NCBI RefSeq assembly: GCF_900114185.1 | Contig: NZ_FOSE01000004.1 | Location: 389,519-453,518 of the forward strand | DNA from: Cellulomonas sp. KH9 | Lineage (GTDB): Bacteria > Actinomycetota > Actinomycetes > Actinomycetales > Cellulomonadaceae | DNA length: 64,000 nucleotides | Direction of reading: 5' to 3' | Part shown: positions 27,887 to 38,670 of the stretch, piece by piece | Layout of the letters: the number at the start of each line of letters is the position of its first letter | How positions within the stretch are numbered: the first letter of the stretch is position 1 | Made by a program: the position numbers and the translations under genes | The notes under the pieces: model-generated | What the model saw: the letters and a program-made list of their open reading frames with translations, nothing else | The model's database searches: none | Told to the model about the DNA's origin: nothing

Positions 27887-28668
27887 CCCGGCTGCGGCTC
27901 GGCGGCGCGGTCGTCCCGACGTTCGCCGCGCTCGGGTTCCTGTTCCTGCTCGTGCCCGTGGCGTACACCGTGCTGTTCTCGTTCAACGACGGTGGCAAGA
28001 CCAACCTCGTGTGGCGCGGGTTCACGCTCGACGCGTGGCGGAACCCCTGCGGTGCGCCGCGGGTCTGCTCCGCCCTGGTCGGGTCCCTGCAGGTCGGCGC
28101 GGTCTCGACGGTCGTCGCGACGACGCTCGGCACCCTCCTGGCCATCGGGCTCGTGCGGGCGCGGTTCGGTGGTCGCCCGGCGGTCGACCTGCTGGTCTTC
28201 CTGCCCATGGCCACGCCCGAGGTCGTCCTCGGCGCCGCGCTCGTCTCGCAGTTCCTGTCCCTGCGCCTGCCGCTCGGGTTCGGCACCGTGGTGCTGGCGC
28301 ACGTGATGTTCTGCCTGAGCTTCGTGGTCGTGGCCGTCAAGGCCCGCGTCTCGACGCTCGACCCGGCGCTCGAGCAGGCGGCGGCGGACCTGTACGCCAC
28401 GCCCTGGCAGGCGTTCTGGCGCGTCACGTTCCCGCTGCTGCTGCCCGGGATCGGGGCCGCCGCCCTGCTGGCCTTCAGCCTCAGCTTCGACGACTTCATC
28501 GTCACGAGCTTCACGTCGGGCGGGTTCACGACGTTCCCGAAGTTCGTCTACGTGTCGGCGACCCGGGGCATCCCCCCGCAGGCCAACGTCATCAGCTCCG
28601 CGATGTTCGTCCTGGCGCTGCTCGTCGTGCTGGTCGTGCAGGTGGTCGCGCGGGCGCGTCGCCGCTGA
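27883..28668 (+). CDS. potC: Spermidine/putrescine ABC transporter permease (PotC type)
   Basis: A 261-residue permease with about six transmembrane helices. It has the segment [19 protein letters not shown] near the first helix and an EAA loop [19 protein letters not shown], as in PotC. It pairs with the preceding PotB-like subunit. It is the last gene of the transporter operon; a 120-bp gap separates it from rseP. Confidence 0.9.
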   Translation: MTRLRLGGAVVPTFAALGFLFLLVPVAYTVLFSFNDGGKTNLVWRGFTLDAWRNPCGAPRVCSALVGSLQVGAVSTVVATTLGTLLAIGLVRARFGGRPAVDLLVFLPMATPEVVLGAALVSQFLSLRLPLGFGTVVLAHVMFCLSFVVVAVKARVSTLDPALEQAAADLYATPWQAFWRVTFPLLLPGIGAAALLAFSLSFDDFIVTSFTSGGFTTFPKFVYVSATRGIPPQANVISSAMFVLALLVVLVVQVVARARRR

Positions 28669-28738
28669 GCGCTGCGCCGCCCGGGGGACCGGCGCACCGG
28701 TTCACAGGCGGACCGGGGATGATGTGCTGCGGCGGACG

Positions 28739-28744
28739 TACCCT
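28739..28744 (+). promoter_or_regulatory. -10-like hexamer before the site-2 protease gene
   Basis: TACCCT at 28739-28744 would give a leader of about 38 bases ending in the CAGGAGGGGG ribosome-binding site. No convincing -35 box was seen. Confidence 0.3.
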
Positions 28745-28788
28745 GTCCGCGCACGCAGGGCCGACCGCGGCCCGCAGGAGGGGGTGTC

Positions 28789-30102
28789 GTGGAGACCGTC
28801 GTCGGGGTGCTCGTCTTCGTCGTCGTGCTGCTCGGCTCGATCGCGCTGCACGAGGTGGGGCACATGGTGCCCGCCAAGCGGTTCGGCGTGCGCGTCAGCC
28901 AGTACATGGTCGGGTTCGGCCCCACGCTGTGGTCCCGCACGCGCGGTGAGACCGAGTACGGCATCAAGGCGCTGCCGCTGGGCGGGTACGTCCGGCTCAT
29001 CGGCATGTACCCGCCGGACGAGGCCGTCGGCGCGCGGGCGCCGCGCACCTGGTGGCAGCGACTGGCCGCCGACGCGCGTGCCGCCAGCGCCGAGGAGATC
29101 CGCCCCGGCGAGGACCACCGCGCCTTCTACCGGCTGACGACGCCCAGGAAGCTCGTCGTCATGCTGGGCGGCCCGGTGATGAACCTCCTCATCGCGGTGG
29201 TCCTGCTGCTCGTGGCGTATGTCGGCATCGGCGTGCCCGTGCCCGGCACCACGGTCGCGAGCGTCTCGGAGTGCATCGTCGCCGCGGACGCGCCGGCCGG
29301 TACCGCGTGCGCGGCGGACGACCCGCCGGCGCCCGCGGCGGCCGCGGGCGTGCAGCCGGGGGACCGCCTCGTGTCGTTCGACGGCGTCGAGGTGACCTCG
29401 TGGGCGCAGGTCAGCGGTCTCATCCGGGACGCCGGCGACCGGACGGTCCCGCTCGTCGTCGAGCGGGACGGCCGGCAGGTCGAGCTGACGGCCACGCCCG
29501 TGGTGGCCGAGCGCCCCGTCGTCGACGACGACGGCTTCGCGGTGACGGACGACGCCGGCGCGGTGGTGACCCGCGAGGTCGGGTTCCTCGGGCTCTCCCC
29601 GGCGTCGGTCATCCAACGGCAGTCGGTCGGCGAGGCGCTGTCCGTCGCCGCGTCCGGGACGTGGCAGACCGTGCAGGTGGTCGTGACGCTCCCGCAGCGC
29701 GTGGCGGACCTCGTCACCACCACCGCCACGGGTGGTGAGCGGGACCAGACGTCGATCGTCGGCCCCGTGGGGGTGGGCCGGTTCGCCGGCGAGATCGCGG
29801 CGATGGACACCGAGCCGGTCGCGGTGCGTGCCGCGGGTCTGCTGTCGACGCTCGCGATGCTCAACCTCGCGCTGTTCGTGTTCAACCTGCTGCCCCTGCC
29901 GCCGCTGGACGGCGGGCACGTGGTCACCGCGCTGTGGGAGGGCGCACGGCGTCAGGTCGCCCGCCGACGCGGTACCGCGCGACCGCGGCCGGCCGACTCC
30001 GCGCGCCTCGTGCCGCTCGCGTACACGGTCTTCGTCGTCCTGGGCGGCGTCGGTCTGCTGCTGGTGTACCTCGACATCGTGGACCCCGTCCGGATCGGCT
30101 GA
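28789..30102 (+). CDS. rseP: Site-2 protease family zinc metalloprotease (RseP/Rip1 type)
   Basis: A 437-residue intramembrane protease that cleaves anti-sigma factors and other membrane substrates. The zinc motif HEVGH lies in the first helix ([12 protein letters not shown]), and the third ligand is in [16 protein letters not shown] domain lies between ([18 protein letters not shown]). Additional helices are at about 122-145 and near the C-terminus. The GTG at 28789 follows CAGGAGGGGG. It sits between dxr and ispG, the conserved MEP/S2P locus, now split by the polyamine genes. Confidence 0.94.
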   Translation: METVVGVLVFVVVLLGSIALHEVGHMVPAKRFGVRVSQYMVGFGPTLWSRTRGETEYGIKALPLGGYVRLIGMYPPDEAVGARAPRTWWQRLAADARAASAEEIRPGEDHRAFYRLTTPRKLVVMLGGPVMNLLIAVVLLLVAYVGIGVPVPGTTVASVSECIVAADAPAGTACAADDPPAPAAAAGVQPGDRLVSFDGVEVTSWAQVSGLIRDAGDRTVPLVVERDGRQVELTATPVVAERPVVDDDGFAVTDDAGAVVTREVGFLGLSPASVIQRQSVGEALSVAASGTWQTVQVVVTLPQRVADLVTTTATGGERDQTSIVGPVGVGRFAGEIAAMDTEPVAVRAAGLLSTLAMLNLALFVFNLLPLPPLDGGHVVTALWEGARRQVARRRGTARPRPADSARLVPLAYTVFVVLGGVGLLLVYLDIVDPVRIG

Positions 30103-30202
30103 CCGGTGCGGCGGGCGCCGCGGTCGTGGACGTCCGGTGACGGCTCGGTGAGCATGCGTGTGATGCACCCCGCCCTCCGCGGACGCGGGCGCGGGAGGAT
30201 GG

Positions 30203-30208
30203 GATGAT
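30203..30208 (+). promoter_or_regulatory. -10-like hexamer giving a leaderless ispG transcript
   Basis: GATGAT ends 6 bases before the GTG at 30215. The surrounding 20 bases almost repeat those at the DUF2469 start. The GGGAAGG between could serve as a ribosome-binding site if transcription starts further upstream. Confidence 0.35.
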
Positions 30209-30214
30209 GGGAAG

Positions 30215-31375
<1,161 letters not shown>

Positions 31376-31429
31376 GTGACGGGCGCGGACCGCGTCGCCG
31401 CACGCGCGACAGCCGCGTGTGACCTGGGG

Positions 31430-31435
31430 CACAAT
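31430..31435 (+). promoter_or_regulatory. -10-like hexamer for a leaderless GNAT gene
   Basis: CACAAT ends 6 bases before the ATG at 31442. Confidence 0.4.
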
Positions 31436-31441
31436 CAGGAC

Positions 31442-32344
31442 ATGGTGCTGCCGCCGGCGACGACGCTCTCGGGACGCACCGGTGCGGCCGTGCTCGGCGA
31501 CGGCGACGTGCCGGCCGCCCTCGCGGTCTGCGCGACGGACCCCGTCGGGTCGGTGCTCGCCGCCAGCCGCCTCGAGCACGCGGCGACCGTGGGTGTGCGG
31601 CGGGCCGGCGGCGAGCTGTGGGGCTACGCCGAGGACGACGTCCTGCTGGCGATCTGCTGGGTCGGCGCCAACCTGGTCCCGGTCGTGGGGACGAGCGACC
31701 CGGCGGTCCACACCCGCGCGACGGCAGCGTTCGCCGAGCTCGGTGCCACCCGCGGGCGCCGCTGCTCGTCGATCGTCGGCCCGGCGCCGACCGTGCTCGA
31801 CCTGTGGGGCCGGCTGCGCGGCACCTGGCCCGTGGAGCGCGAGGTGCGGGCGCACCAGCCGTCGATGGTCCTCGACACCGAACCGCTCGTCGCGTCGGAC
31901 CCGCGGGTGCGCCGTTCCCGCGCCGACGAGTACGACATCGTGCTGCCCGCGTGCATCCGCATGTTCACCGAGGAGGTCGGGTACTCCCCGGCCAGCGGCC
32001 CGGGGGGTCCGTACGAGACGCGGGTGCGCCGGCTCGTCGAGGAGGGACGCTCCTTCGTGCTGGTCGACCGCTCGGGCGGGTGGCGCCGGCCACGGGTCGT
32101 GTTCAAGGCCGAGGTGCCGGCCGTGGCCGGTGGCGTCGCCCAGGTGCAGGGCGTGTGGGTCGACCCCGAGCGCCGCGGCGAGCGCCTCTCCGAGAGCGGG
32201 ATGGCGGCAGTCGTCCGGGCGACCCGCGCCGACGTCGCACCCGTCGTGTCCCTGTACGTCAACGGCTACAACACCCGGGCCGTGAGGGCCTACGAGGCCG
32301 TCGGCTTCCGCGAGGTCGGCGCGTACGCCACCGTGCTGTTCTGA
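31442..32344 (+). CDS. GNAT family N-acetyltransferase with DUF4081-like N-terminal domain
   Basis: A 300-residue protein. The N-terminal half (to about 145) resembles the DUF4081 domain found in actinobacterial GNAT proteins next to ispG. The C-terminal half is an acetyltransferase with VAQVQGVWVDPERRGERLSE (acetyl-CoA loop region) and SLYVNGYNTRAVRAYEAVGF. The acceptor substrate is unknown. The ATG at 31442 fits a leaderless transcript. It converges with the glycosylase gene over 33 bases. Confidence 0.86.
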   Translation: MVLPPATTLSGRTGAAVLGDGDVPAALAVCATDPVGSVLAASRLEHAATVGVRRAGGELWGYAEDDVLLAICWVGANLVPVVGTSDPAVHTRATAAFAELGATRGRRCSSIVGPAPTVLDLWGRLRGTWPVEREVRAHQPSMVLDTEPLVASDPRVRRSRADEYDIVLPACIRMFTEEVGYSPASGPGGPYETRVRRLVEEGRSFVLVDRSGGWRRPRVVFKAEVPAVAGGVAQVQGVWVDPERRGERLSESGMAAVVRATRADVAPVVSLYVNGYNTRAVRAYEAVGFREVGAYATVLF

Positions 32345-32377
32345 CCGGCCGGGCGCCACCGCGACCGGCGGCCGGCG

Positions 32378-33268
32378 TCAGCGCAGCAGCCGCGACATGC
32401 GCCGGTCCGCGAGCGGCTTGCCCCCGGTCTGGCACGTGGGGCAGTACTGCAGCGACGAGTCCGCGAAGGACACCTCGTGGACCGTGTCCCCGCACGGGGT
32501 GCCGTCCCACCCGGGGCACGGCTCGCCGGTGCGGCCGTGCACGCGCATGCCGCGGCGCTTGGCGTCCTTCAGCTCGGCGGCCGGGCGCCCCGAGGCGGTC
32601 GCGACCGCCTCCGTGAGGACCTCACGGATCGCGGTGTGCAACGTGCGGGTGCGGGCCTCGTCGTAGGAGCGGGTGGGGGCGAACGGGCTCGTGCGGGCCA
32701 CCAGCAGGATCTCGTCGGAGTAGGCGTTGCCGATGCCGGCGATCGTGCCCTGGTCCCGCAGCAGGCCCTTGACCTGCTGGTTGCGTGCCGCGAGCAGCTC
32801 GCCCAGCCGCTCGGGCGTGAACTCGTCCGAGAGCGGCTCGACGCCGAGCGTCGCGATCGCCGGCACGTCGTCGGGGTCCGCGACGACGTGCACGGCCAGC
32901 CGCTTGCGCGTCCCCGCCTCGGTCAGGTCGAAGCCCGATCCGTCGTCGAACCCGACGCGCAGCGCGATCGGCGACCTCCCGGGCCGCGCGGGCCGCTCCG
33001 GCAGGTCGTCGTACCAGCGGACCCAGCCCGCACGGGCGAGGTGCCACACGAGGTGCAGCGGACCGTCCGCAGGGGAGTCCACCGCGGTGTCCAGCCACTT
33101 GCCGTGCCGCGCCACGTCCGTCACCCGCCCACCGCGCAGCGCGGTCGGGGCGGGGCGGAACGTCTTGAGCGCACTGATCGCCGCGACCTCGACGCGGGTC
33201 ACGGTGCGGCCGACCGTCCGCCCGCGCAGGTGCTGCGCGAGCGCCTCGACCTCGGGCAGCTCCGGCAC
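32378..33268 (-). CDS. Fpg/Nei family DNA glycosylase
   Basis: Base-excision repair glycosylase/AP lyase of 296 residues. The N-terminal [13 protein letters not shown] supplies the catalytic Pro and Glu after Met removal. The conserved Lys lies in [10 protein letters not shown]2TH residues are in [22 protein letters not shown]-terminal zinc finger is formed by CPGWDGTPC and YCPTC. The sequence [11 protein letters not shown] is typical of an actinobacterial Fpg/Nei subgroup, so 8-oxoguanine specificity cannot be assumed. The GTG at 33268 is required to place Pro at position 2. Confidence 0.92.
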   Translation of the reverse strand: MPELPEVEALAQHLRGRTVGRTVTRVEVAAISALKTFRPAPTALRGGRVTDVARHGKWLDTAVDSPADGPLHLVWHLARAGWVRWYDDLPERPARPGRSPIALRVGFDDGSGFDLTEAGTRKRLAVHVVADPDDVPAIATLGVEPLSDEFTPERLGELLAARNQQVKGLLRDQGTIAGIGNAYSDEILLVARTSPFAPTRSYDEARTRTLHTAIREVLTEAVATASGRPAAELKDAKRRGMRVHGRTGEPCPGWDGTPCGDTVHEVSFADSSLQYCPTCQTGGKPLADRRMSRLLR

Positions 33269-33374
33269 GGGGTCATCCTCGCACCGGGGGGCGCCCCGCC
33301 GCCCGCGCACGGTCCGCCGGTGCGCGCCGGGCATCGACGCCCGCGCAGCGTCGGTGCGCGCCCGGCACGCGCAC

Positions 33375-33380
33375 TAGGCT
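33375..33380 (+). promoter_or_regulatory. -10 hexamer for a leaderless proS
   Basis: TAGGCT ends 7 bases before the ATG at 33388. Confidence 0.45.
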
Positions 33381-33387
33381 CGTCGCC

Positions 33388-35181
33388 ATGCTCCTGCGCA
33401 TGTCCACACTGTTCCTCCGTACCCTGCGCGAGGACCCCGCCGACGCCGAGGTCGCCAGCCACCGGCTGCTCGTGCGCGCGGGGTACATCCGCCGCGCCGC
33501 CCCCGGGATCTACACCTGGCTGCCGCTGGGTCTGCGGGTCCTGTCGAAGGTCGAGCAGGTGGTCCGCGAGGAGATGGCGGCGATCGGCGCGCAGGAGGTG
33601 CACTTCCCGGCCCTCCTGCCCAAGGAGCCGTACGAGGCGACGGGCCGGTGGGCGGAGTACGGGCCCAACATCTTCCGCCTCAAGGACCGCAAGGGCGGCG
33701 ACTACCTGCTCGCGCCCACGCACGAGGAGATGTTCACGCTCCTGGTGAAGGACCTGTACTCCTCGTACAAGGACCTGCCGCTCGCGCTCTACCAGATCCA
33801 GACCAAGTACCGCGACGAGGCCCGGCCCCGCGCCGGCCTCATCCGCGGCCGCGAGTTCGTCATGAAGGACGCGTACTCGTTCGACGTCGACGACGAGGGC
33901 CTGGCGGCGTCCTACGAGGCGCAGCGCGGTGCCTACCAGCGGATCTTCGACCGGCTCGGGCTCGAGTACGTCATCGTCGCCGCGACCTCCGGCGCCATGG
34001 GCGGCTCGCGGTCCGAGGAGTTCCTCACCCCGACGGCCATCGGCGAGGACACGTTCGTGCGCTCGCCCGGCGGGTACGCGGCGAACGTCGAGGCGGTCAC
34101 CACCGTGGTGCCCGACGCGATCGACTGGTCCGCCGCGCCCGCCGCGCACGTCGAGGACACCCCGGACACGCCCACGATCGACTCGCTCGTCGCGCTCGCC
34201 AACGAGCGCCTGCCGCGGGACGACCGGCCGTGGACGGCCGCGGACACGCTGAAGAACGTCGTCGTGGCGCTCGTGCAGCCCACCGGTGAGCGCGAGCTGC
34301 TCGTCGTCGGCCTGCCCGGCGACCGTGAGGTCGACCTCAAGCGGCTCGAGGCCGCCGTCGCGCCCGCCGAGGTCGAGCCCGCGGGGGACGCCGACTTCGC
34401 CGCGCACCCCGAGCTCGTCCGCGGGTACATCGGCCCGTCCGTGCTCGGGCCCAACGTGCCCGTGGCGGACGGCGAGGAGCGCACCGCGCTGCGTTACCTC
34501 CTCGACCCCCGCGTGGTGCCGGGCACCCGCTGGATCACGGGCGCGAACGCGCCCGGACGCCACGTCTTCGACCTGGTGGCCGGCCGCGACTTCACCGCCG
34601 ACGGCACCGTCGAGGCCGCCGAGGTGCGCGCGGGCGACCCCGCACCCGACGGGTCGGGCCCGCTCGAGCTCGCGCGCGGCATCGAGATCGGCCACATCTT
34701 CCAGCTGGGTCGCAAGTACGCGCAGGCCCTCGGCCTGACGGTCCTCGACCAGAACGGCAAGTCGCGGGTCGTCACCATGGGCTCCTACGGCATCGGCGTC
34801 ACGCGCGTGCTCGCCGCGCTCGCCGAGGCCAACCACGACGACCGCGGGCTCGCCTGGCCGGCCGACGTCGCGCCCGCGCACGTCCACGTCGTGGCGACGG
34901 GCAAGGACGCCGCCGTCTTCGAGGCGGCCGAGGCCCTGGCCACGACGCTGTCGGCGCGCGGCGTCGAGGTGCTGTACGACGACCGGCCCAAGGTCTCGCC
35001 CGGTGTGAAGTTCGCCGACGCCGAGCTGCTGGGCGTCCCGCTCGTCGTGGTCGTCGGACGTGGCCTGGCCGAGGGCGTGGTCGAGGTCCGGCCGCGGGTC
35101 GGCGGCACCCCCGAGCAGGTCCCCGTCGCCACGGCGGCCGACCGCGTCGCCGAGATGGTCGACGAGCTGGTCGCCGGCTGA
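33388..35181 (+). CDS. proS: Prolyl-tRNA synthetase
   Basis: Charges tRNA-Pro; 597 residues, bacterial type with an editing (INS) domain between motifs 2 and 3. Class II motif 1 lies near [17 protein letters not shown], and motif 2 is [20 protein letters not shown] with KDAYSFD. The editing domain spans roughly 230-400, and motif 3 is [17 protein letters not shown]. The C-terminal anticodon-binding domain is intact. The ATG at 33388 matches the leaderless promoter; an ATG at 33400 ([11 protein letters not shown]) is also possible. Confidence 0.97.
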   Translation: MLLRMSTLFLRTLREDPADAEVASHRLLVRAGYIRRAAPGIYTWLPLGLRVLSKVEQVVREEMAAIGAQEVHFPALLPKEPYEATGRWAEYGPNIFRLKDRKGGDYLLAPTHEEMFTLLVKDLYSSYKDLPLALYQIQTKYRDEARPRAGLIRGREFVMKDAYSFDVDDEGLAASYEAQRGAYQRIFDRLGLEYVIVAATSGAMGGSRSEEFLTPTAIGEDTFVRSPGGYAANVEAVTTVVPDAIDWSAAPAAHVEDTPDTPTIDSLVALANERLPRDDRPWTAADTLKNVVVALVQPTGERELLVVGLPGDREVDLKRLEAAVAPAEVEPAGDADFAAHPELVRGYIGPSVLGPNVPVADGEERTALRYLLDPRVVPGTRWITGANAPGRHVFDLVAGRDFTADGTVEAAEVRAGDPAPDGSGPLELARGIEIGHIFQLGRKYAQALGLTVLDQNGKSRVVTMGSYGIGVTRVLAALAEANHDDRGLAWPADVAPAHVHVVATGKDAAVFEAAEALATTLSARGVEVLYDDRPKVSPGVKFADAELLGVPLVVVVGRGLAEGVVEVRPRVGGTPEQVPVATAADRVAEMVDELVAG

Positions 35182-35205
35182 CGCCCGCCCCGGCGCGATC
35201 GGGAC

Positions 35206-35249
35206 GACGCCCGCTCGACCGACCTCAGCGGCCGGGTCGGGCGGGCGTC
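35206..35249. terminator. Bidirectional hairpin between convergent proS and the lipoprotein gene
   Basis: A 15-bp stem (35206-35220 with 35235-35249, one G-U pair) around a 14-base loop lies in the 105-bp gap between two convergent stops, suitable for terminating both transcripts. Confidence 0.55.
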
Positions 35250-35286
35250 CCGCGTCCGGGCCGACCGTCGGCCTCGGTGCCGGCGG

Positions 35287-36366
35287 TCAGCCCACCGGGG
35301 TGGTCGCGAGCTCCGGCATGCCGGGGAAGGGGACGGCGGCTGCGCCCCAGGCGACCGCGGCGACCGTCGCCGTGCGCAACGACGCGATCGCGTCGGCCCG
35401 CGCCCCCGCCGGCGCGTCGGCCACGGCCTGTGCGGAGGCGTCGGCCACGGCCTGCTCCAGCGTGCGGGGCAGGGCGTCGGCGACCGTCGGGTCGTCCAGC
35501 CCGCCGGGCAGGGCGTACGCGGCCCGGCGCGGGTCGGTCGGCCGGCCGACGACGCCGGCGGTCGCCGCCCACGTGTCCGACGCCCGGCGGTGCCCGTCCG
35601 CGGCTGCCAGCAGGGTGGCGCGCCGGTCGTCCGCAGCGCGGGCGGCGAGGACGGCCAGCGTCCACGCGGCCTCGTCGTGCGCGAGCGCCAGGGCCCTCGC
35701 GCCGTCCCGTGCCGCGGGCGTCGCGTCACCGGGGGTCGCCTCACCGGTGGGCGCGGCCGTGGGGTCGGCGGTGGCGTCTGCCGCCGTGCCCGCGGCCACG
35801 TCGGGCGCTGCGGGGGCCGGGTCGGGGCGCGGCGCGCCCGTCGCGGCCGCGAGCCGGTCGGCCAGCGCGTCGCGCGACACCGACACCGACGCCACCAGCC
35901 GGGCGAGCGCACCGTCCGGCACGTCGTCCGCGTCGTCCGCCGCACGCGCCGCGTCGTCCACCAGTGCGCCCAGCACGCCGGTGACGTCCGTCACCGCGGG
36001 CGTCGTCGCAGCGGTCCCGGGCGTGGGCGTCGCGTCCGGCAGCCCGGAGTCGTAGACGCCGCCGAGGGCCTCGACGTGCCGGTCCGAGAACGCGGCGACG
36101 TCGTCCAGGACGGTCCGGGTCGCCTCGTCGGCGGACGGTGCGGCGGCGCGCGCGGCGTCGGCCAGCGCGAGGGCGTCGTCCACCGTCCGGGCCCGGACCT
36201 GCTCGATCGCGTCCGGGGACGGCTCGGCCGGCGGCGGTGACTCGAGCCGCACGCCGCACCCGCCGAGCGCGAGCGCACCCGTCAGCAGGGCGGACGCCAC
36301 GCGCAGCAGCGGTGCGCGCCGGCGCGTGGACGGGTGTGCGGGGGGTGGGGTGGGGTGGCGGTCCAT
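35287..36366 (-). CDS. Putative lipoprotein, DUF4439/ferritin-like
   Basis: A 359-residue Ala/Asp-rich secreted protein. A basic N-terminus (STRRRAPLLR) and hydrophobic segment end in the lipobox LALGGCG, so it should be a lipoprotein. The middle region (about 90-230) is low-complexity with Pro/Ala/Asp runs. The last 135 residues (ALALAHDEAAWTLAVLAARA onward) look like the DUF4439 ferritin-like helical bundle that commonly lies between proS and rimP in actinobacteria. Function is unknown. An in-frame ATG at 36384 is an alternative start. It is divergent from rimP. Confidence 0.75.
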   Translation of the reverse strand: MDRHPTPPPAHPSTRRRAPLLRVASALLTGALALGGCGVRLESPPPAEPSPDAIEQVRARTVDDALALADAARAAAPSADEATRTVLDDVAAFSDRHVEALGGVYDSGLPDATPTPGTAATTPAVTDVTGVLGALVDDAARAADDADDVPDGALARLVASVSVSRDALADRLAAATGAPRPDPAPAAPDVAAGTAADATADPTAAPTGEATPGDATPAARDGARALALAHDEAAWTLAVLAARAADDRRATLLAAADGHRRASDTWAATAGVVGRPTDPRRAAYALPGGLDDPTVADALPRTLEQAVADASAQAVADAPAGARADAIASLRTATVAAVAWGAAAVPFPGMPELATTPVG

Positions 36367-36432
36367 CGGGCGCGATCCTGCCATGCCCGCCGCCCACGGC
36401 CCGGCACGTCCGGTGGGGACGCCGGGAGTCGT

Positions 36433-36438
36433 TAGGCT
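36433..36438 (+). promoter_or_regulatory. -10-like hexamer for the rimP-nusA-infB operon
   Basis: TAGGCT at 36433-36438 lies about 70 bases before the rimP ATG, leaving a leader that contains AGGAGG at 36494-36499. No clear -35 box was seen. Confidence 0.4.
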
Positions 36439-36506
36439 GGCTCCACAACGTCACAGGGTCGCCGCCTGCGCCCCACCGTGCAGGAGAGTCGACAGGAGGC
36501 CGGGTC

Positions 36507-37073
36507 ATGGGCGCGCCAGCCACCGCACCCCGGGTGCGGGAGATCGTGGAGGCAGCCGTGACCGGTGCCGGTCTGCTGCTCGACGACCTCCAGGTCGCCG
36601 GCAGCGGACGCGGCACGGTCGTGCGCGTGGTCGTGGACCTGCGCGACGAGGACCCGGGCACGCTCGACCTCGACCGGGTGGGTGACGTCACGCGCGCCGT
36701 GTCGGACGCGCTCGACGCCGCCGACGTGCTGCCCGCGGCCTACACGCTGGAGGTCGGCAGCCCCGGCGCCGAGCGCCCGCTCACGGCCGCACGGCACTGG
36801 CGGCGGGCCCGGGGGCGCACCGTCGTGGTGCGGTGCACCGACGGGCGCACGCTCACCGGCCGCCTGGAGCAGGTCGGCGACGGCGAGCGGCCGGACCTCG
36901 TGGTGGTGCCGGTGACGGCCCCCGGCAAGGGCCGTCGGCCCGTGCAGGGCGCGCCCGTGACGCTGACCTGGGACGACGTGCGTGACGCACGGGTGCAGGT
37001 GGACCTCGCCGCAGTGCGCGACGCCGAGGACGACGACGACGCGGTCTCTCGGGACGGCGCAGGAAGGGGCTGA
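36507..37073 (+). CDS. rimP: Ribosome maturation factor RimP
   Basis: Needed for late 30S assembly; 188 residues. Two domains are visible: the N-terminal alpha/beta part ([20 protein letters not shown]) with the [12 protein letters not shown] motif, and the C-terminal SH3-like barrel ([19 protein letters not shown]). The ATG at 36507 has GGAGG 7 bases upstream. It leads the classical rimP-nusA-ylxR-infB cluster; nusA starts one base after its stop. Confidence 0.95.
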   Translation: MGAPATAPRVREIVEAAVTGAGLLLDDLQVAGSGRGTVVRVVVDLRDEDPGTLDLDRVGDVTRAVSDALDAADVLPAAYTLEVGSPGAERPLTAARHWRRARGRTVVVRCTDGRTLTGRLEQVGDGERPDLVVVPVTAPGKGRRPVQGAPVTLTWDDVRDARVQVDLAAVRDAEDDDDAVSRDGAGRG

Positions 37074-37074
37074 C

Positions 37075-38130
37075 GTGGACATCGACATGCAGGCGCTGCG
37101 ACTCATCGAGCGCGAGCGGGAGATCAGCCTCGACGTGCTCGTCGAGGCCATCGAGCAGGCGCTGCTCTCCGCCTACCACCGCACGCCCGGCGCGCAGGCG
37201 CGCGCGCGGGTCGAGCTGGACCGGCGCAGCGGTCACGTGACCGTCTGGGCACGCGACCCGCTGCCGGAGGACGCAGAGCCCGGCACGCCGGACACGCCGG
37301 AGTACGAGGACACCCCCGCGGGCTTCGGCCGCATCGCGACCGCGACCGCGCGTCAGGTCATCGTGCAGCGCCTGCGCGACGCCGAGGACGACCAGGTGCT
37401 CGGCACGTTCCGCAGCAAGGCGGGCGAGGTGCTCGGCGGCGTCATCCAGCAGGGACGCGACCCGCGCACCGTGCTCGTCGACGTCGGCGGTGTCGAAGCC
37501 GTCCTGCCGGCGCACGAGCAGGTGCCGGGGGAGCGCTACGTGCACGGCGAGCGGCTGCGCGCCTACGTGCTCGACGTCGCCCGCGGTCAGCGCGGGCCGC
37601 AGATCACGCTGTCGCGCACGCACCCGAACCTCGTGCGCAAGCTGTTCGCCCTGGAGGTGCCGGAGATCGCCGACGGCACGGTCGAGATCACCGCGATGGC
37701 CCGCGAGGCCGGCCACCGGACCAAGATGGCCGTGCGTGCGAACGTGCCCGGCGTCAACGCCAAGGGCGCCTGCATCGGCCCCATGGGCGGGCGGGTGCGC
37801 GCCGTCATGGCCGAGCTCCACGGCGAGAAGATCGACATCGTCGACCACTCCGACGACCCGGCCGAGATGATCGCCCACGCGCTCTCCCCGGCACGTGTGC
37901 TCGACGTCACGATCGTCGACCCCGTCGCCCGTGCCGCACGCGTCGTGGTCCCCGACTACCAGCTCTCCCTCGCCATCGGCAAGGAGGGTCAGAACGCCCG
38001 TCTGGCCGCGAAGCTGACCGGTTGGCGCATCGACATCCGGTCCGACGCGGAGCCCGCGGAGGGCGCCGCACCCGGGCCGTCCCGCGGTGCCGACGACCCG
38101 GCTGCGGGGGCGTCCGGTCCCGTCCGGTGA
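37075..38130 (+). CDS. nusA: Transcription termination/antitermination protein NusA
   Basis: Modulates RNA polymerase pausing, termination and antitermination; 351 residues. The N-terminal polymerase-binding domain contains [19 protein letters not shown]. The S1 domain spans about 130-200, and the KH1 and KH2 domains follow with [15 protein letters not shown] and [20 protein letters not shown]. The C-terminal acidic repeats of proteobacterial NusA are absent, as in other actinobacteria. The end is a short Ala/Gly/Pro tail. The next gene may begin with a GTGA overlap. Confidence 0.96.
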   Translation: MDIDMQALRLIEREREISLDVLVEAIEQALLSAYHRTPGAQARARVELDRRSGHVTVWARDPLPEDAEPGTPDTPEYEDTPAGFGRIATATARQVIVQRLRDAEDDQVLGTFRSKAGEVLGGVIQQGRDPRTVLVDVGGVEAVLPAHEQVPGERYVHGERLRAYVLDVARGQRGPQITLSRTHPNLVRKLFALEVPEIADGTVEITAMAREAGHRTKMAVRANVPGVNAKGACIGPMGGRVRAVMAELHGEKIDIVDHSDDPAEMIAHALSPARVLDVTIVDPVARAARVVVPDYQLSLAIGKEGQNARLAAKLTGWRIDIRSDAEPAEGAAPGPSRGADDPAAGASGPVR

Positions 38131-38600
38131 CCAGGCGCGCTAGACTCGCTGAGGCTGGGCCGGCTGCCCGGCTCTCCTCGCCGAGCAGGCGGAACCCCGA
38201 TCCCGCGCCCCAGGCGCCCGAACAGGGTCCCGTCCGCACGTGTGTGGGGTGCCGTGCGACCGGCCTCAGGTCGGCCCTGCTGAGGGTGGTGCTGTCCGAC
38301 GACGGCGCGGGAGATCCCGTGCTCGTGGTGGACGAGCGCCGCCGGATGCCGGGCCGGGGTGCGTGGCTGCACCCCGACCAGCGTTGCCTCGAGCTCGCCG
38401 TACGACGGCGGGCCTTCGGCCGGGCGCTGCGGCACACCGGCCCCCTGGGGGTCGATGTCGTGGAGCAGGTCGTCACGCGGCTCGCCGTGCAGGATCAGCC
38501 ACAGCACAGCACCACGGTGCCGGGACCGACTCCGGTACCGACCGTCGACCGGGAAAGCGGGTTGGAAGCCGATGGCTACCCGATGAGCACGCACCGATGA
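38127..38600 (+). CDS. YlxR (DUF448) family protein
   Basis: A 157-residue YlxR/DUF448 protein with the family hallmark [20 protein letters not shown] and [19 protein letters not shown]. Family members bind RNA or nucleoid DNA and lie between nusA and infB. The conserved domain covers about residues 35-115; both ends are low-complexity. The GTG at 38127 overlaps the nusA stop. A -10-like TAGACT at 38141-38146 lies just inside this start, so a shorter form from an internal transcript is possible. Its last five codons (MSTHR) lie in the first of three 14-bp tandem repeats. Confidence 0.82.
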   Translation: MTRRARLAEAGPAARLSSPSRRNPDPAPQAPEQGPVRTCVGCRATGLRSALLRVVLSDDGAGDPVLVVDERRRMPGRGAWLHPDQRCLELAVRRRAFGRALRHTGPLGVDVVEQVVTRLAVQDQPQHSTTVPGPTPVPTVDRESGLEADGYPMSTHR

Positions 38601-38622
38601 GTACCCAGCGATGAGTACCTCG
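38581..38622 (+). repeat. Three tandem 14-bp repeats between ylxR and infB
   Basis: Units begin at 38581, 38595 and 38609, each CGATGAGYAC plus four variable bases. Each unit carries ATGAGYAC, so the end of ylxR (MSTHR) is followed by two mini-ORFs, MSTQR (38597-38614) and MSTSH (38611-38628). Each is linked to the previous one by an ATGA stop/start overlap. infB begins 42 bases later. Confidence 0.75.
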
Positions 38623-38670
38623 CACTAACGACGGTCCGACCCTGTCCGGGCGGACCAGGACAGGAGAGAT

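Noticed and set aside
32345..32377. 7-bp inverted repeat between the GNAT and glycosylase genes as terminator
   Set aside because: The arms CCGGCCG/CGGCCGG are short with a 17-base loop, which is expected by chance at this GC content.
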